The notes under the pieces: model-generated | The model's database searches: none | What the model was told of the DNA's origin: nothing | What the model saw: only the letters and a program-made list of their open reading frames with translations | Program-made: the position numbers and the translations under genes | In this document: in pieces, positions 7,657 to 16,361 of the stretch | Layout of the letters: every line of letters begins with the position of its first letter | Numbering within the stretch: position 1 is the first letter of the stretch | Origin: CAYQQU01 sp964419545 | Lineage (GTDB): Bacteria > Bacteroidota > Bacteroidia > Chitinophagales > Saprospiraceae | DNA length: 64,000 bases | Assembly (NCBI GenBank): GCA_964419545.1 | Contig: CAYQQU010000023.1 | Span: 14,621-78,620, forward strand | Direction: 5' to 3'

Positions 7657-7703
7657 GAGTTTGGGTGTGGGTGTGAGTGTGGAGCACACCCACACCCAAA
7701 CTC
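7657..7703. repeat. Perfect 19-bp inverted repeat, GT-rich
   Basis: GAGTTTGGGTGTGGGTGTG at 7657-7675 and its exact complement at 7685-7703, with a 9-base loop. The right arm runs into the TGA stop of the cyclophilin gene (7702-7704). The arm sequence is the same family as the tandem repeat at 53547-53626. It could end transcription between the two minus-strand genes or form a G-quadruplex on one strand. Confidence 0.85.
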
Positions 7704-8580
7704 ATTTAACCACTCTCACCTTCATCCAAACATCCTCCACCGGCCGGTCCCCCGGCCGCCTGGGCGCCGCTGCAATCTTGTCGACGACCTCCAGCCCCTC
7801 GATCACCCGTCCGAAAACGGTGTATTCCTGGTCGAGGAAGGGCGTACCGCCCAGTTCGAGGTACGCTTCGCGCTGCGCCTGAGGATAGCGGAAGTTTTTC
7901 TGCGCCTCGAAGCGATCCAGGTCGGTAGCGCTCACCGCCCGCCCCTGGACGATGTAAAACTGGGAGCCGGAAGAAGCTTTCTCCGGATTGACCTGATCCC
8001 CTTTGCGGGCGGCGGCCAAGGCGCCTTTGACGTGCACGAGGGAGTCAACAAACTCGGCCGGTACGGTATAGCCCGGCCCGCCGCTGCCCAGGCGGGCCTG
8101 CGGGCCGGCGTTGCGCGACAGCGGATCGCCGCCCTGGATCATAAAGCCTTCGATGACGCGGTGGAAGAGCAGGCTGTCGTAGAAGCCTTCGTCGGCCAGC
8201 TTCAGAAAATTGTCGCGGTGCTGCGGGGTGTCGTCGTACAACTGAATGAGCATGGTCCCGAATTCGGTCTCCAATTCAACAAGACAAGCCTCCGGGGGGC
8301 TGACGAGGATGCGTTCGGTTTTCACTTTCGATTTATTTCCTTTGATGGCTTTGAGTTTTACGAGATAGTTGCCCGAAGCGCCGTAGCGATGGGTAGGCGA
8401 CGGCTTGGTAGAGGTGGCGCCGTCGCCGAAATCCCACTCGTAGGTTTCGGCTTTTTCCGACTGGTTGTTGAATCGGATCTCGGCGGGCGCTTCCAGTTCT
8501 CCTTCGTAGCTGAACTGCGCTACGGGACGGGAGCAGGCGGCGGCCAGCAACAAGGCGGCCGGTAAGATCAAGCGATGCAT
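7702..8580 (-). CDS. Lipoprotein with PKD domain and cyclophilin-type peptidyl-prolyl isomerase
   Basis: 292 residues from the ATG at 8580, chosen because it gives a lipoprotein signal peptide (LLLAAAC, lipidated Cys16). Residues about 20-95 form a PKD-like Ig domain (ETYEWDFGDGATSTKPSPTH). From about 98 a cyclophilin domain follows with its core FHRVIEGFMIQGGDP and SGSQFYIV; the active-site Arg (FHR), Phe and Gln are present. It should catalyse proline isomerisation of envelope proteins from a membrane anchor. It follows a paralogous cyclophilin gene by 25 bases in the same direction. The PKD domain, absent from the paralogue, is a plausible extension or binding module. Confidence 0.9.
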   Translation of the reverse strand: MHRLILPAALLLAAACSRPVAQFSYEGELEAPAEIRFNNQSEKAETYEWDFGDGATSTKPSPTHRYGASGNYLVKLKAIKGNKSKVKTERILVSPPEACLVELETEFGTMLIQLYDDTPQHRDNFLKLADEGFYDSLLFHRVIEGFMIQGGDPLSRNAGPQARLGSGGPGYTVPAEFVDSLVHVKGALAAARKGDQVNPEKASSGSQFYIVQGRAVSATDLDRFEAQKNFRYPQAQREAYLELGGTPFLDQEYTVFGRVIEGLEVVDKIAAAPRRPGDRPVEDVWMKVRVVK

Positions 8581-8605
8581 AGTTCCTGAGTTTATGCCAA
8601 TGGGA

Positions 8606-9250
8606 TCAGTCAAGAATGCGAACTTTCATTTTTACGTCCTGCTGGGGGCGATTGCTGGGATCGGTGGCCAAGGCCGTGATCCGGCCGATGACTTCCATGC
8701 CTTCCACCACCTCGCCGAAGACGGTGTATTCATTGTCGAGAAAGGGCGCGCCGCCTTCGCTGAGGTAGCGCTCCCGCTGCTCGGGCGTGTACTGGATACC
8801 GCGCTGCTTTTCGATCTGGTCGAGGAGCGACGCGCTGACGCTCTTCCCCTCGACAATGTAAAACTGCGAGCCTGACGATTCTTTGCGCGGGTTGACCTGG
8901 TCGCCCGTGCGCGCCGCCGCCAGCGCACCCCGGAAGTGGAACGCTCCGAACTCGGCCGGCAACTGGTAGCCCGGCCCGCCGCCGCCGAGCATCTGCCCGG
9001 GCGCCGCATTGCGCGAGTCGGGATCACCGCCCTGGATCATAAAACCCGGAATGACGCGGTGGAAAAGCAACCCGTCGTAGAAGCCCTCCTCGGCCAGCTT
9101 CACGAAATTGTCGCGATGACCCGGCGTGCTATTGTACAATCGCACCTTCATCACCCCGTAGTCCGTCTCGATCTCGGCAAAGGTATCTCCACTATCGTTG
9201 CATCCCCAAAGAAGCAGAGCAACCAAAATGAAGCCTGTTATTCGCTGCAT
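8606..9250 (-). CDS. Cyclophilin-type peptidyl-prolyl isomerase lipoprotein
   Basis: 214 residues with a lipobox (LLLWGC, Cys16) directly followed by a cyclophilin domain: FAEIETDYGVMKVRLY at the start, FHRVIPGFMIQGGDPDSRN in the core, SSGSQFYIVEG near residue 130 and EYTVFGEVVEGMEVI. As in several Bacteroidota enzymes there is an insertion rich in charged residues (EKQRGIQYTPEQRERYL) before the last strands. It is the upstream member of a tandem pair with the PKD-cyclophilin gene and probably arose by duplication. Predicted anchored in the envelope, assisting folding of exported proteins. Confidence 0.92.
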   Translation of the reverse strand: MQRITGFILVALLLWGCNDSGDTFAEIETDYGVMKVRLYNSTPGHRDNFVKLAEEGFYDGLLFHRVIPGFMIQGGDPDSRNAAPGQMLGGGGPGYQLPAEFGAFHFRGALAAARTGDQVNPRKESSGSQFYIVEGKSVSASLLDQIEKQRGIQYTPEQRERYLSEGGAPFLDNEYTVFGEVVEGMEVIGRITALATDPSNRPQQDVKMKVRILD

Positions 9251-9284
9251 AGTACTATTGTTTTTACCAAACCCTTTGTCTTTC

Positions 9285-9635
9285 CTACTTTTCTTCCAGC
9301 TCCCGAAAATACCGGATAATATTCTCCTTGAGCAGCCGCTCCTGCGCTTTCAGATTGCCGGCCGGCGCCTTGCGCACCAGCTCGTAATGCGGCCACCCGT
9401 CGGCGTCGCGGCCCAGAAAGCGGTAGAACCCCGCGAAGCTCAACACCTGACAGACGGCGACGTGCATCAGGTCCTGCTTCTCCTCTTTGGTGAAAGAGTC
9501 TTTCAACCAGCCCAGCTCCTGAACGCCGATCAGAAAAAGGATGGCGTTGAGATCAGGCAGTTGTTCGCGTCCGAAGCTGTCTTTAACGAAATGCCGGACT
9601 TTCAGCCACTCAAAATCCAGCTCCCAGTCCTCCAT
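9285..9635 (-). CDS. Conserved hypothetical protein
   Basis: 116 residues from the ATG at 9635; the frame extends seven codons further up but that part is preceded by a promoter-like box. The sequence is soluble, mixed helical (LDFEWLKVRHFVKDSFGREQ, LPDLNAILFLIGVQELG, TKEEKQDLMHVAVCQVL) with a GFYRFLGRDADGWPHYELV segment. I recall similar short proteins in other Bacteroidota without a function. It lies between the cyclophilins and the LolC/E-type permease, all on the minus strand but with more than 30 bases between genes, so co-transcription is uncertain. Confidence 0.75.
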   Translation of the reverse strand: MEDWELDFEWLKVRHFVKDSFGREQLPDLNAILFLIGVQELGWLKDSFTKEEKQDLMHVAVCQVLSFAGFYRFLGRDADGWPHYELVRKAPAGNLKAQERLLKENIIRYFRELEEK

Positions 9636-9653
9636 ACCCGTTTTTTTGATTTG

Positions 9654-9661
9654 CAAATATA
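9654..9661 (-). promoter_or_regulatory. -7 box TATATTTG upstream of the 9285-9635 gene
   Basis: Exact TAnnTTTG match on the minus strand 18 bases before the ATG at 9635. No clear -33 TTTG is visible. Confidence 0.45.
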
Positions 9662-9732
9662 AGGATTGTTCCCGGCATGGGGTTCAGCGTGGGAAAAAGG
9701 TGCAAACTTATATTCACGGTTGCGCAATCGAC

Positions 9733-9755
9733 TAATCCATGAATAATCCGGGTTA
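9733..9755 (-). repeat. Copy of the dispersed AACCCGGAT palindromic repeat
   Basis: Minus strand reads TAACCCGGATTATTCATGGA, matching copies at 20733, 41271, 58281 and 58424. It lies in the 155-bp gap between two minus-strand genes, 36 bases past the stop of the permease gene. Confidence 0.6.
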
Positions 9756-9790
9756 GCACGGCCGTGATCCCTGTCGGTTTGTTCCTCGTC

Positions 9791-11011
9791 CTATTCCTCC
9801 CGGATGATCGCCGGCACCCGCTTGGCGCGCAGGGCGGGGGGAATGGAAGCCAGGAGGCCGATCGACAGGACGGTCAGGGCGACCACCAGGAAGTCCGGCC
9901 ACCGCAGCTCGATAGGGTAGGCTTCGATGATCATATTGCCAGGCATCGCGACGATGCCGAAATTTTTCTGGAAGAGGTAGACGCCCAGGGCCAGCACGAA
10001 GCCGACGACCAGGCCGAAGCCGCACAACAACAGGCCTTCGTAGAGGAAGATATTGCGCACGCTGTTGGCGCGGGCGCCCATGGCTTTGAGAATGGAAATG
10101 TCGGGGCGCTTTTCCAGTACGATCATCCACAAGGCCCCGACGATGTTGAAGGATATCAGCAGCATCATCAGTCCGACGATGGCGAAGCTCAGCCACTTCT
10201 CGATCTGCATCAGCTTCATAAACGCTTCTTCCTGCTCGTAGCGGTTGCGCACCCGGTATTCCGGTCCGACGGCCTCCTGCAGGCGGGCCAGCGTGGCGGA
10301 GGTATTGTAGCCGGGACGCAGCTGCAGCTCCAGCGCGCTCACTTCCGGCCCCCGGTGGCCCAGCAATTCCCGGACGAAGCGAAGCGAGGTGAATACGTAT
10401 TGGTTGTCGTAATCCTGCTGAATGACGAAAGTACCCGTCGGATAGAGCAGCTTCGTGCGAAACTGCTTCTCGAAAAGCCCGACTTCCCGGCGCTTGGGCA
10501 TGTAGACGCTCATCGCCGAGAAAACGTCGTCGACATTGACGTTGAGCTTGTTGCGCATACCTACGCCGAGTACGGCGGTCGGCCGCTGGTTTTCCGAGAG
10601 GGAATAAGCGCCTTCCCGCACCATCGAGTCGAGATTGGTTACCTGGGTATACTGGTCATCCACCCCCTTCAGCCGGCCGAAATCCTGGTTGTTCTTGTAT
10701 TCGAAAAAGGCGACTTCTTCCAGCGTTTCGGAAATAACTGCTACGCCTTCCACGCTCTTTACTTTTTCGATCAGGCTGGAATCGGCGGCAAAGGTCTTGC
10801 CGCGGGCGGCGGTGATCTTGACGTCGGGGTTGAAACTGCTGTACATGCCCGTGATGAGCACCTCGAAGCCGTTGAATACGGAAAGCACCAACACCAGCGC
10901 CGTGGTGCCCACGGCAATGCCGAAGATGGCGATGCCGGTGATGATATTGATGGCGTTGGTCGATTTTTTGGCGAAAAGGTAACGCCGGGCGATCCGCAAC
11001 GGTAGTTTCAT
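9791..11011 (-). CDS. ABC transporter permease, lipoprotein-releasing LolC/LolE (FtsX-like) type
   Basis: 406 residues from the ATG at 11011 (the longer frame adds twelve unlikely residues). An N-terminal helix (IITGIAIFGIAVGTTALVLVLSVFNGF), a large periplasmic MacB-type domain (about 45-265), and three C-terminal membrane helices (LSFAIVGLMMLLISFNIVGALWM, GFGLVVGFVLALGVYLFQ, FLVVALTVLSIGLLASIPPA) give the FtsX fold of LolC/LolE. It would extract lipoproteins from the inner membrane. In Bacteroidota one such permease often forms a homodimer; the matching LolD ATPase is not next to it. Several lipoprotein genes occur close by, but no functional link can be drawn from that. Confidence 0.85.
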   Translation of the reverse strand: MKLPLRIARRYLFAKKSTNAINIITGIAIFGIAVGTTALVLVLSVFNGFEVLITGMYSSFNPDVKITAARGKTFAADSSLIEKVKSVEGVAVISETLEEVAFFEYKNNQDFGRLKGVDDQYTQVTNLDSMVREGAYSLSENQRPTAVLGVGMRNKLNVNVDDVFSAMSVYMPKRREVGLFEKQFRTKLLYPTGTFVIQQDYDNQYVFTSLRFVRELLGHRGPEVSALELQLRPGYNTSATLARLQEAVGPEYRVRNRYEQEEAFMKLMQIEKWLSFAIVGLMMLLISFNIVGALWMIVLEKRPDISILKAMGARANSVRNIFLYEGLLLCGFGLVVGFVLALGVYLFQKNFGIVAMPGNMIIEAYPIELRWPDFLVVALTVLSIGLLASIPPALRAKRVPAIIREE

Positions 11012-11077
11012 GCTGGCCTGTGTGGTTGATGGTGAATTGAGATACAAGATAATAACGACGGTTCGGAGTTTTTTGAT

Positions 11078-14029
11078 CTACGGTCCATGATCTTGTATGG
11101 CGTCGTAGGCGGCGTCCTGCAAACGGGGCCGGAAATCCAGGCGGTTGAGCTTATAGTTGTCCATCGACGGGAAGGTGCGGTTCGAGAGGAACACGTACAC
11201 CAGGTTGTGCTCGGGGTCGGCCCAGGCGGCCGTACCGGTAAAGCCGAGGTGGCCGAAGGCGTCCGGTGAGGCTTGGGTCGACAGGTTGGGCGGCCGGTCG
11301 GGCGAGAGCTCCGGCATATCAAACCCGATCGCGCGCCGGGTGCTGCGCGGATGGCGGGTGGTGAATTTGCGGATCGTCGCCGGTTGCAGCAATTGCTGCC
11401 CGGCGTAGCGCCCGTCCCACAACAGCATCTGTAAGAGCGCGGCGAGGTCGCGCGCGGTCGAAAAGAGGCCGGCGTGGCCGCTGACGCCGCCCAGCATGGC
11501 GGCTCCCATATCGTGAACATACCCCTGCACGCGCTGCCCGCGCCAGTAACGGTCGTCTTCCGTCGGCGGAATGAGGTCGGAGGAGTAGTTGCGGTGCGGA
11601 TTGTACGTGATGCGTTGGAGCCCCATCGGCCGGTAAAAGTGGCGGTCTACGTAGGCGTCCAGGGAAAGGCCCGTCTGTTGCCTGATCTGCCGGGCCAGCA
11701 GGTAAAAACCCAGGTCGCTGTAGCGGTAGTTGCGCTCCGGCCTCAGTTCCGAGAAAAAAATCTGCTGCCAGATCGTATCGATAAAATCCTGACGCAGGAA
11801 CAGCTTGCCGGTAACCGGCACGTTGAAATCGCCGCCCGCCGCCTCGCGGTAGAAACGCGGTGAAGGACGTGGCCGGCGGCGACTGCCGGTCAGGGTCTGC
11901 TCGTAAAAAGGGATCCAGTCGCGCAGTCCTGCGTGGTGGGCCATCACGTCGCGGATGATCAGTCCGGATTTGTTCGTGCCGGCCAGCTCGGGCAGGTACC
12001 GGCTCAGGGGCTGTTCGATGTCGATCTTTCCGGCCTCCTCGAGGTGCATCACCGCCAGCGTGGTAGCGGCGATTTTGGTCACCGAAGCGATATCGTACAG
12101 GTCGTCGGTTTTGACCGGGCGCTTTTTCCGGTAGGTGTGATAACCGAAGGCCTTTTCGTAGACGATCCGGCCGTCTTTCGCCACCAGCACCACGCAGCCG
12201 GGCGTGGCGCCGGTATCGATGGCGTGCCGGGCGAGGCGCTCGATCTCGTCGAGCCGCTCGGTCTTCATCCCCATCCGTTCGGGGAGGGCGTAGCCCAGCC
12301 GGAAGTTGCTGGCGGTGCGCACACCCTGGTTGAAGCGGGCGCGGGGCGAGGCGGTCACGGGCAGGCGGCCGTCGATAGGCAGGGCGCCGAAGAGCCCCTG
12401 CGCCGCCACGTCCTGCATCAGCTCGTCTTCTTCGTAGGCCGCCACCAGCCAGTCGACCTCGTCGAAATAGCCCAGGCTGTAGGGGTTGCCGAACACCACC
12501 AGGATCACTTTGGTGAATTCGCTGAGGTCTTCGATAAACCGCCGGCTCGCAGCGCTGATGCCGAAGTCGCGGTCGGCGGCGTGGCTCATGCCGTGGAGGC
12601 TGACGATGACGGCGTCGTAGGGGTTGAGTTCGCGCACCAGATCGCGGCGCTGCTCGTCGCTGATGTATTTGCCGAGCTGCCATTGCTTCATCGACGCGTA
12701 GTCGGCCAACCGTTCCTGAAAAAGCGGCCGTTGCCGGGCGCCGATGCTGACCGCGGCGAGCTGCATGGAATCGGTTTTGCCGAAAGGCAGGAAATTTTCG
12801 GGATTGCGCACCAGCGTCAGGGCGTTTTCATAGAGCTCCTGCTTGAGGGCCATGGCCCGGGGTGGGGTGATGTCCGCCGCCACGCTATCCGCCACGACGG
12901 GCTCGTGATCCTGCAACCCCAGGCGGTATTTGGCCCGAAGAATGCGTTTGACGCTGGCGTCGACTTGCTGTCGGGACAATTTCCCTTCTGCGATGTAGCG
13001 CTTTATGGCGGCGACGGCGGCCCTCAGGTCTTCGGGCAACAGCAGCATGTCGTTGCCGGCCAGGAGCGCTTCGGCTTCTACCTCGCCGCTATCGTAGTAC
13101 TTGGTTACACCCTTCATATCCAGCGCATCGGTAAAGATCAGCCCCCGGAAACCCAGGTCGCGGCGCAGCAGTTCGCTGACCGCGGGTCTGGAAAGGGTAG
13201 TGGGCCGGTTTTCGCGCTCATCGATCGCCGGCACGTCGAGGTGGGCGACCATCATGCTGCCGATGCCGTGCTGCGCCAGCACCCGGAAAGGGAACAGCTC
13301 GATGCTGTCGAGGCGACGCCGGGAGTGGGTGATCACGGGCAGGTCGAGATGCGAATCGACGTCGGTATCGCCGTGCCCGGGAAAGTGCTTGGCGCAGGCC
13401 AGCACGCCGTGGTCCTGCATGCCCCGGCCGTACATATAACTTTTTACGGCCACGTTGTAGCGGTCTTCGCCGAACGAGCGGTAGTTGATCACGGGGTTGT
13501 TGGGATTGTTATTGACGTCGGCGACGGGTGCGAAATTAACGTGGACGCCCATACGGCGCAGCTGCCCGGCAATTTCGGCGCCCATGCGGTAGAGCAGCCG
13601 GTTGTCGCGAATGGCGCCCAGCGTGAGCTGGTAGGGGAAACTGACGGCCTGCGACTTCAGGCGCATGCCCAGGCCCCACTCGGCGTCGGTGGCGACCAGC
13701 AGCGGCACGTGGCGCATCGATTGCTGGTACGCATTGAGCACTTCGACCTGCCGCTCGGGCGAACCCTGGAAAAAACAGACGCCGCCTACCTGGTAAGCTG
13801 CGATGAGCTCGCCGACCTGCCTTTCGTAAGTTGCTCCTTTGTCGGTATGCGCCCGCAACATGAAAAGCTGGCCCAGCCGTTCGTCTTCCGTCATCGCCTG
13901 GTAAACGGAATCTATCCAGTGCTGCTCGGCCGGATCGGTATAATGCACCGGGGGTAGGGGAGCCTGCCCCGGCAGGTGAAAGACCAAGAGCCCGGAAAAA
14001 GTCAGCAGCAGATGTCGTAGTTTTTGCAT
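11078..14029 (-). CDS. Exported GH3 glycosidase (beta-N-acetylhexosaminidase type) fused to a beta-lactamase-fold serine hydrolase
   Basis: 983 residues with a signal peptide (MQKLRHLLLTFSGLLVFHLPGQA). Residues about 35-370 are a GH3 TIM barrel; KHFPGHGDTDVDSH at 214-227 is the NagZ-type loop whose Asp/His act as acid-base, and FTDALDMKGV holds the nucleophile Asp. A GH3 C-terminal domain follows (about 390-570). From about 600 comes a class-C beta-lactamase/esterase domain with the SxxK motif S649-V-T-K652 and a YSD motif (NYRYSDLGF). GH3 NagZ-like domains cut N-acetylglucosamine from peptidoglycan; the second domain is probably a peptidase or esterase on wall fragments. The fusion is known in Bacteroidota; substrate is inferred. 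Confidence 0.9.
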   Translation of the reverse strand: MQKLRHLLLTFSGLLVFHLPGQAPLPPVHYTDPAEQHWIDSVYQAMTEDERLGQLFMLRAHTDKGATYERQVGELIAAYQVGGVCFFQGSPERQVEVLNAYQQSMRHVPLLVATDAEWGLGMRLKSQAVSFPYQLTLGAIRDNRLLYRMGAEIAGQLRRMGVHVNFAPVADVNNNPNNPVINYRSFGEDRYNVAVKSYMYGRGMQDHGVLACAKHFPGHGDTDVDSHLDLPVITHSRRRLDSIELFPFRVLAQHGIGSMMVAHLDVPAIDERENRPTTLSRPAVSELLRRDLGFRGLIFTDALDMKGVTKYYDSGEVEAEALLAGNDMLLLPEDLRAAVAAIKRYIAEGKLSRQQVDASVKRILRAKYRLGLQDHEPVVADSVAADITPPRAMALKQELYENALTLVRNPENFLPFGKTDSMQLAAVSIGARQRPLFQERLADYASMKQWQLGKYISDEQRRDLVRELNPYDAVIVSLHGMSHAADRDFGISAASRRFIEDLSEFTKVILVVFGNPYSLGYFDEVDWLVAAYEEDELMQDVAAQGLFGALPIDGRLPVTASPRARFNQGVRTASNFRLGYALPERMGMKTERLDEIERLARHAIDTGATPGCVVLVAKDGRIVYEKAFGYHTYRKKRPVKTDDLYDIASVTKIAATTLAVMHLEEAGKIDIEQPLSRYLPELAGTNKSGLIIRDVMAHHAGLRDWIPFYEQTLTGSRRRPRPSPRFYREAAGGDFNVPVTGKLFLRQDFIDTIWQQIFFSELRPERNYRYSDLGFYLLARQIRQQTGLSLDAYVDRHFYRPMGLQRITYNPHRNYSSDLIPPTEDDRYWRGQRVQGYVHDMGAAMLGGVSGHAGLFSTARDLAALLQMLLWDGRYAGQQLLQPATIRKFTTRHPRSTRRAIGFDMPELSPDRPPNLSTQASPDAFGHLGFTGTAAWADPEHNLVYVFLSNRTFPSMDNYKLNRLDFRPRLQDAAYDAIQDHGP

Positions 14030-14110
14030 AAATGGGGCGCTTAAGTTGAGCGTTACAATAAAACGTTTATTTGTGGTTATACCCAGGCGAACGTCAAAAA
14101 ATACCGGGAG

Positions 14111-16102
14111 TCACCGCCCCTGTCCCGCTTTTTGTCGTCGCTCGACTATATCGGGATCGAGTTGTTTGGCTTTTTGTTGCAATTGTTGGGCGCGTTCGGG
14201 CTGCCCGGCATTGTAGTAGGCGCTGCCCAGGTCGTACCAGGCGTCGGCCTGGTTCGGCCGCAGCTCGGTGCAGCGGGTAAAAAATTCGATGGCTTTTTCC
14301 GCGTTGCCGCTGATGCCGTGCGCGACGCCGAGGAGCCGCAGGGTCTCGTAGTCGTCGGGCCGCAACTGGTAAGCGCTTTGCAGGTATCGGATAGCGCGCG
14401 CCACGTCTCCCTGCTGCTCCCCGTAGTAGCGGCCGGCGTCGCGGTAAGTGATGGCGAGGTTGTTTTGGGCTTCGGCGTAGTCGGGATCCAGGCGCAGCGC
14501 CTGCTGGTAATGGCTGATCGATTGGTCGTACTGCTTCAGGTAATTGTGGGCGTTGCCCAACAGCAGCCAGGCGTTTTTGTAGTTGGGATGAATGCGCACA
14601 GCAGCCTTAAGATGACCGACGGCTTCCTGCAGGAGCGCCCGCCGTCGCGTTTCGTTTGCTTCTTTGACCGATTGAGCGATCAGCTCGCCGCCGGTGGCGT
14701 TGCGCAATTTGGCGCTGTGGGGAGACACCTGTACGTCGCTGGTAAAAAGCACGAAATTATTCTCCCAGACCGGATTGCGCGCAATGGTTCGCCCCCCGAA
14801 GAGTAGGGCCAGCACCACCAGCCCCAGCAAGGCCGGGCGCAGGCGCTTAAAGGACGGGGTTTTATCGCCCCGAGCCGCTAACTGATACGCCAAAGCGGAA
14901 AGGGCCAGGCAGAAACCCGCCGAAGGCATGAAAATGAGGCGCTCGGCCATATTGGTGCCCACCGGAAAGACGATATTCGAAACGATGGAGAGCGTAAGCA
15001 GGTAAAACCAGACGCCGTAGCTCACCGCGTCTTTTTTTCTCAACCCCCAAAGGGCGTATCCCGCCAGCAATAAATAAAGGATCAGCCCGGCAAGGGCGCC
15101 TGCATCGGAAAAATGCATGATCTCGATATGCCGGGGGTAGTAATCGTGGGTCAGGGGGTGCGGAAAGAACAACAATTTAAAGTAGAGCAACAAGGTGAAA
15201 GCAATGGTCGCCAGCTTCTCGGAAGTGGAAAACGGAATGTAGCGGCCGTCCTCCAGCTTTAAGAACGGATTGTTCATCAGTTCACCGGCAGGCGAGCCCA
15301 GCCCCCAGCCCAGGATCGAGAACCGGATCGCCAGGAAAAGGAGGGCGCCGGCCAGGAACGGCAGCGTCCCGACGAACACCTGCCGCGCATTGGCCCGGGT
15401 GAAATAGTAGTAGGTCAGCGGCGCCACCGCCAGGAAGGTGATGGCGTTTTCTTTGGACATCAGCCCCAGAAAGAAGACCAGGCCGGCCAACAAGTGGAAG
15501 GCGAATTTTTTTTGCCGAAAGGCCAGCAGCGAAAAATACAGCGCCGCCAGGCTGCCCAGCAGCGACAGGATCTCGTCGCGGCCTTTGATATTGGCGACTA
15601 CCTCGGTATGTACGGGATGGGCGGCAAAAAGCAAGGCGGCGCCCAGCGCGATAAAAAAAGCGCGCGTCGGGCGCCGGTCGGCCTCAAAGAGCAACAACAG
15701 CAACCAGTAAAACACCACACAGGTCAGGCCGTAGAATAGGGCGTTGAAAAGGTGGCCGAAAAAAGGCGTCATCCCGAACAGCTCGACTTCGAGAGCGAAC
15801 AGCACCAGGGAAAAAGGGCGATAGCGGCCGCCCGCCACCAACTTGTCCTTGCCGGCTTCTTTGAAGAAACCGTAAAAGGTGTCGTACTGCAAAATGCCGC
15901 TTATCCCGGATACGCCTTCGCTGGTAAACATATTGTCCTGAATGACGATGGCGTCGTCCAGTGCATAATCGTGGGTAAAGGTATTGGCGTAAAGCAGCAC
16001 CGCAAAAGCAAAGATCACCCACGCGTGCAACGATCGCCGGGTGTACCAGGCCGGAAGCGCCGGACGGGAAGATCTCTTGGCTGACTTGGTTGGCTTACTC
16101 AT
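14111..16102 (-). CDS. TMTC-like membrane protein with C-terminal TPR repeats
   Basis: 663 residues from ATG 16102 (an ATG at 16117 adds five). About ten membrane helices fill residues 25-440, beginning with HAWVIFAFAVLLYANTFTHDYALDD. The motifs DYALDDAIVIQDN, RYRPFSLVLFALE and FAAHPVHTEVVANIKGRDEIL are those of the TMTC/DUF1736 O-mannosyltransferase-like family (GT-C fold; acidic pair after helix 1, HPVHTE loop). At least four TPR units follow (NAWLLLGNAHNYLKQYDQSI, QADAWYDLGSAYYNAGQPER). It may transfer sugar from a lipid carrier to exported proteins, with the TPRs holding the acceptor; the reaction is inferred from the family. Confidence 0.8.
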   Translation of the reverse strand: MSKPTKSAKRSSRPALPAWYTRRSLHAWVIFAFAVLLYANTFTHDYALDDAIVIQDNMFTSEGVSGISGILQYDTFYGFFKEAGKDKLVAGGRYRPFSLVLFALEVELFGMTPFFGHLFNALFYGLTCVVFYWLLLLLFEADRRPTRAFFIALGAALLFAAHPVHTEVVANIKGRDEILSLLGSLAALYFSLLAFRQKKFAFHLLAGLVFFLGLMSKENAITFLAVAPLTYYYFTRANARQVFVGTLPFLAGALLFLAIRFSILGWGLGSPAGELMNNPFLKLEDGRYIPFSTSEKLATIAFTLLLYFKLLFFPHPLTHDYYPRHIEIMHFSDAGALAGLILYLLLAGYALWGLRKKDAVSYGVWFYLLTLSIVSNIVFPVGTNMAERLIFMPSAGFCLALSALAYQLAARGDKTPSFKRLRPALLGLVVLALLFGGRTIARNPVWENNFVLFTSDVQVSPHSAKLRNATGGELIAQSVKEANETRRRALLQEAVGHLKAAVRIHPNYKNAWLLLGNAHNYLKQYDQSISHYQQALRLDPDYAEAQNNLAITYRDAGRYYGEQQGDVARAIRYLQSAYQLRPDDYETLRLLGVAHGISGNAEKAIEFFTRCTELRPNQADAWYDLGSAYYNAGQPERAQQLQQKAKQLDPDIVERRQKAGQGR

Positions 16103-16187
16103 ATGTTGCTGCGGCATTGGGCCGGAAAATTATCGTTTTTTTGTTAGGCCGACAAGTGGCCGGATTTGCCTGTTCGGGCAAATCGGG

Positions 16188-16218
16188 TTTTGCGTTGTTG
16201 AACAATTTTATAATTTTG
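16188..16218 (+). promoter_or_regulatory. Probable promoter of the amidohydrolase operon
   Basis: TTTTG at 16188-16192 and TAATTTTG at 16211-16218 are 18 bp apart, matching the Bacteroidota consensus TTTG-N(17-21)-TAnnTTTG. It predicts a leader of about 135 nt before the ATG at 16362. Confidence 0.6.
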
Positions 16219-16361
16219 ATGTCCCACTCCCAGAAAAGTCAAAACAACTGCCTCATTATTCCGGGAAAACAAGCTTTCATTCATTGGACTTGTTATGTAG
16301 GCTTATTTAATAAGTGGTGCAAAAAGATTCCCTGCGCAACAAGTCTATTTAATCAAAATTC

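Noticed and set aside
7634..7705. N-terminal extension of the polyphosphate glucokinase (HTHTHTQTQTQ)
   Set aside because: It is translation of the GT-rich inverted repeat; homologues start at the ATG at 7633.
11933..13957. Long open frame on the plus strand opposite the GH3 fusion gene
   Set aside because: His/Gly/Val-rich composition of an antisense frame in GC-rich DNA; the minus-strand gene has clear catalytic motifs.
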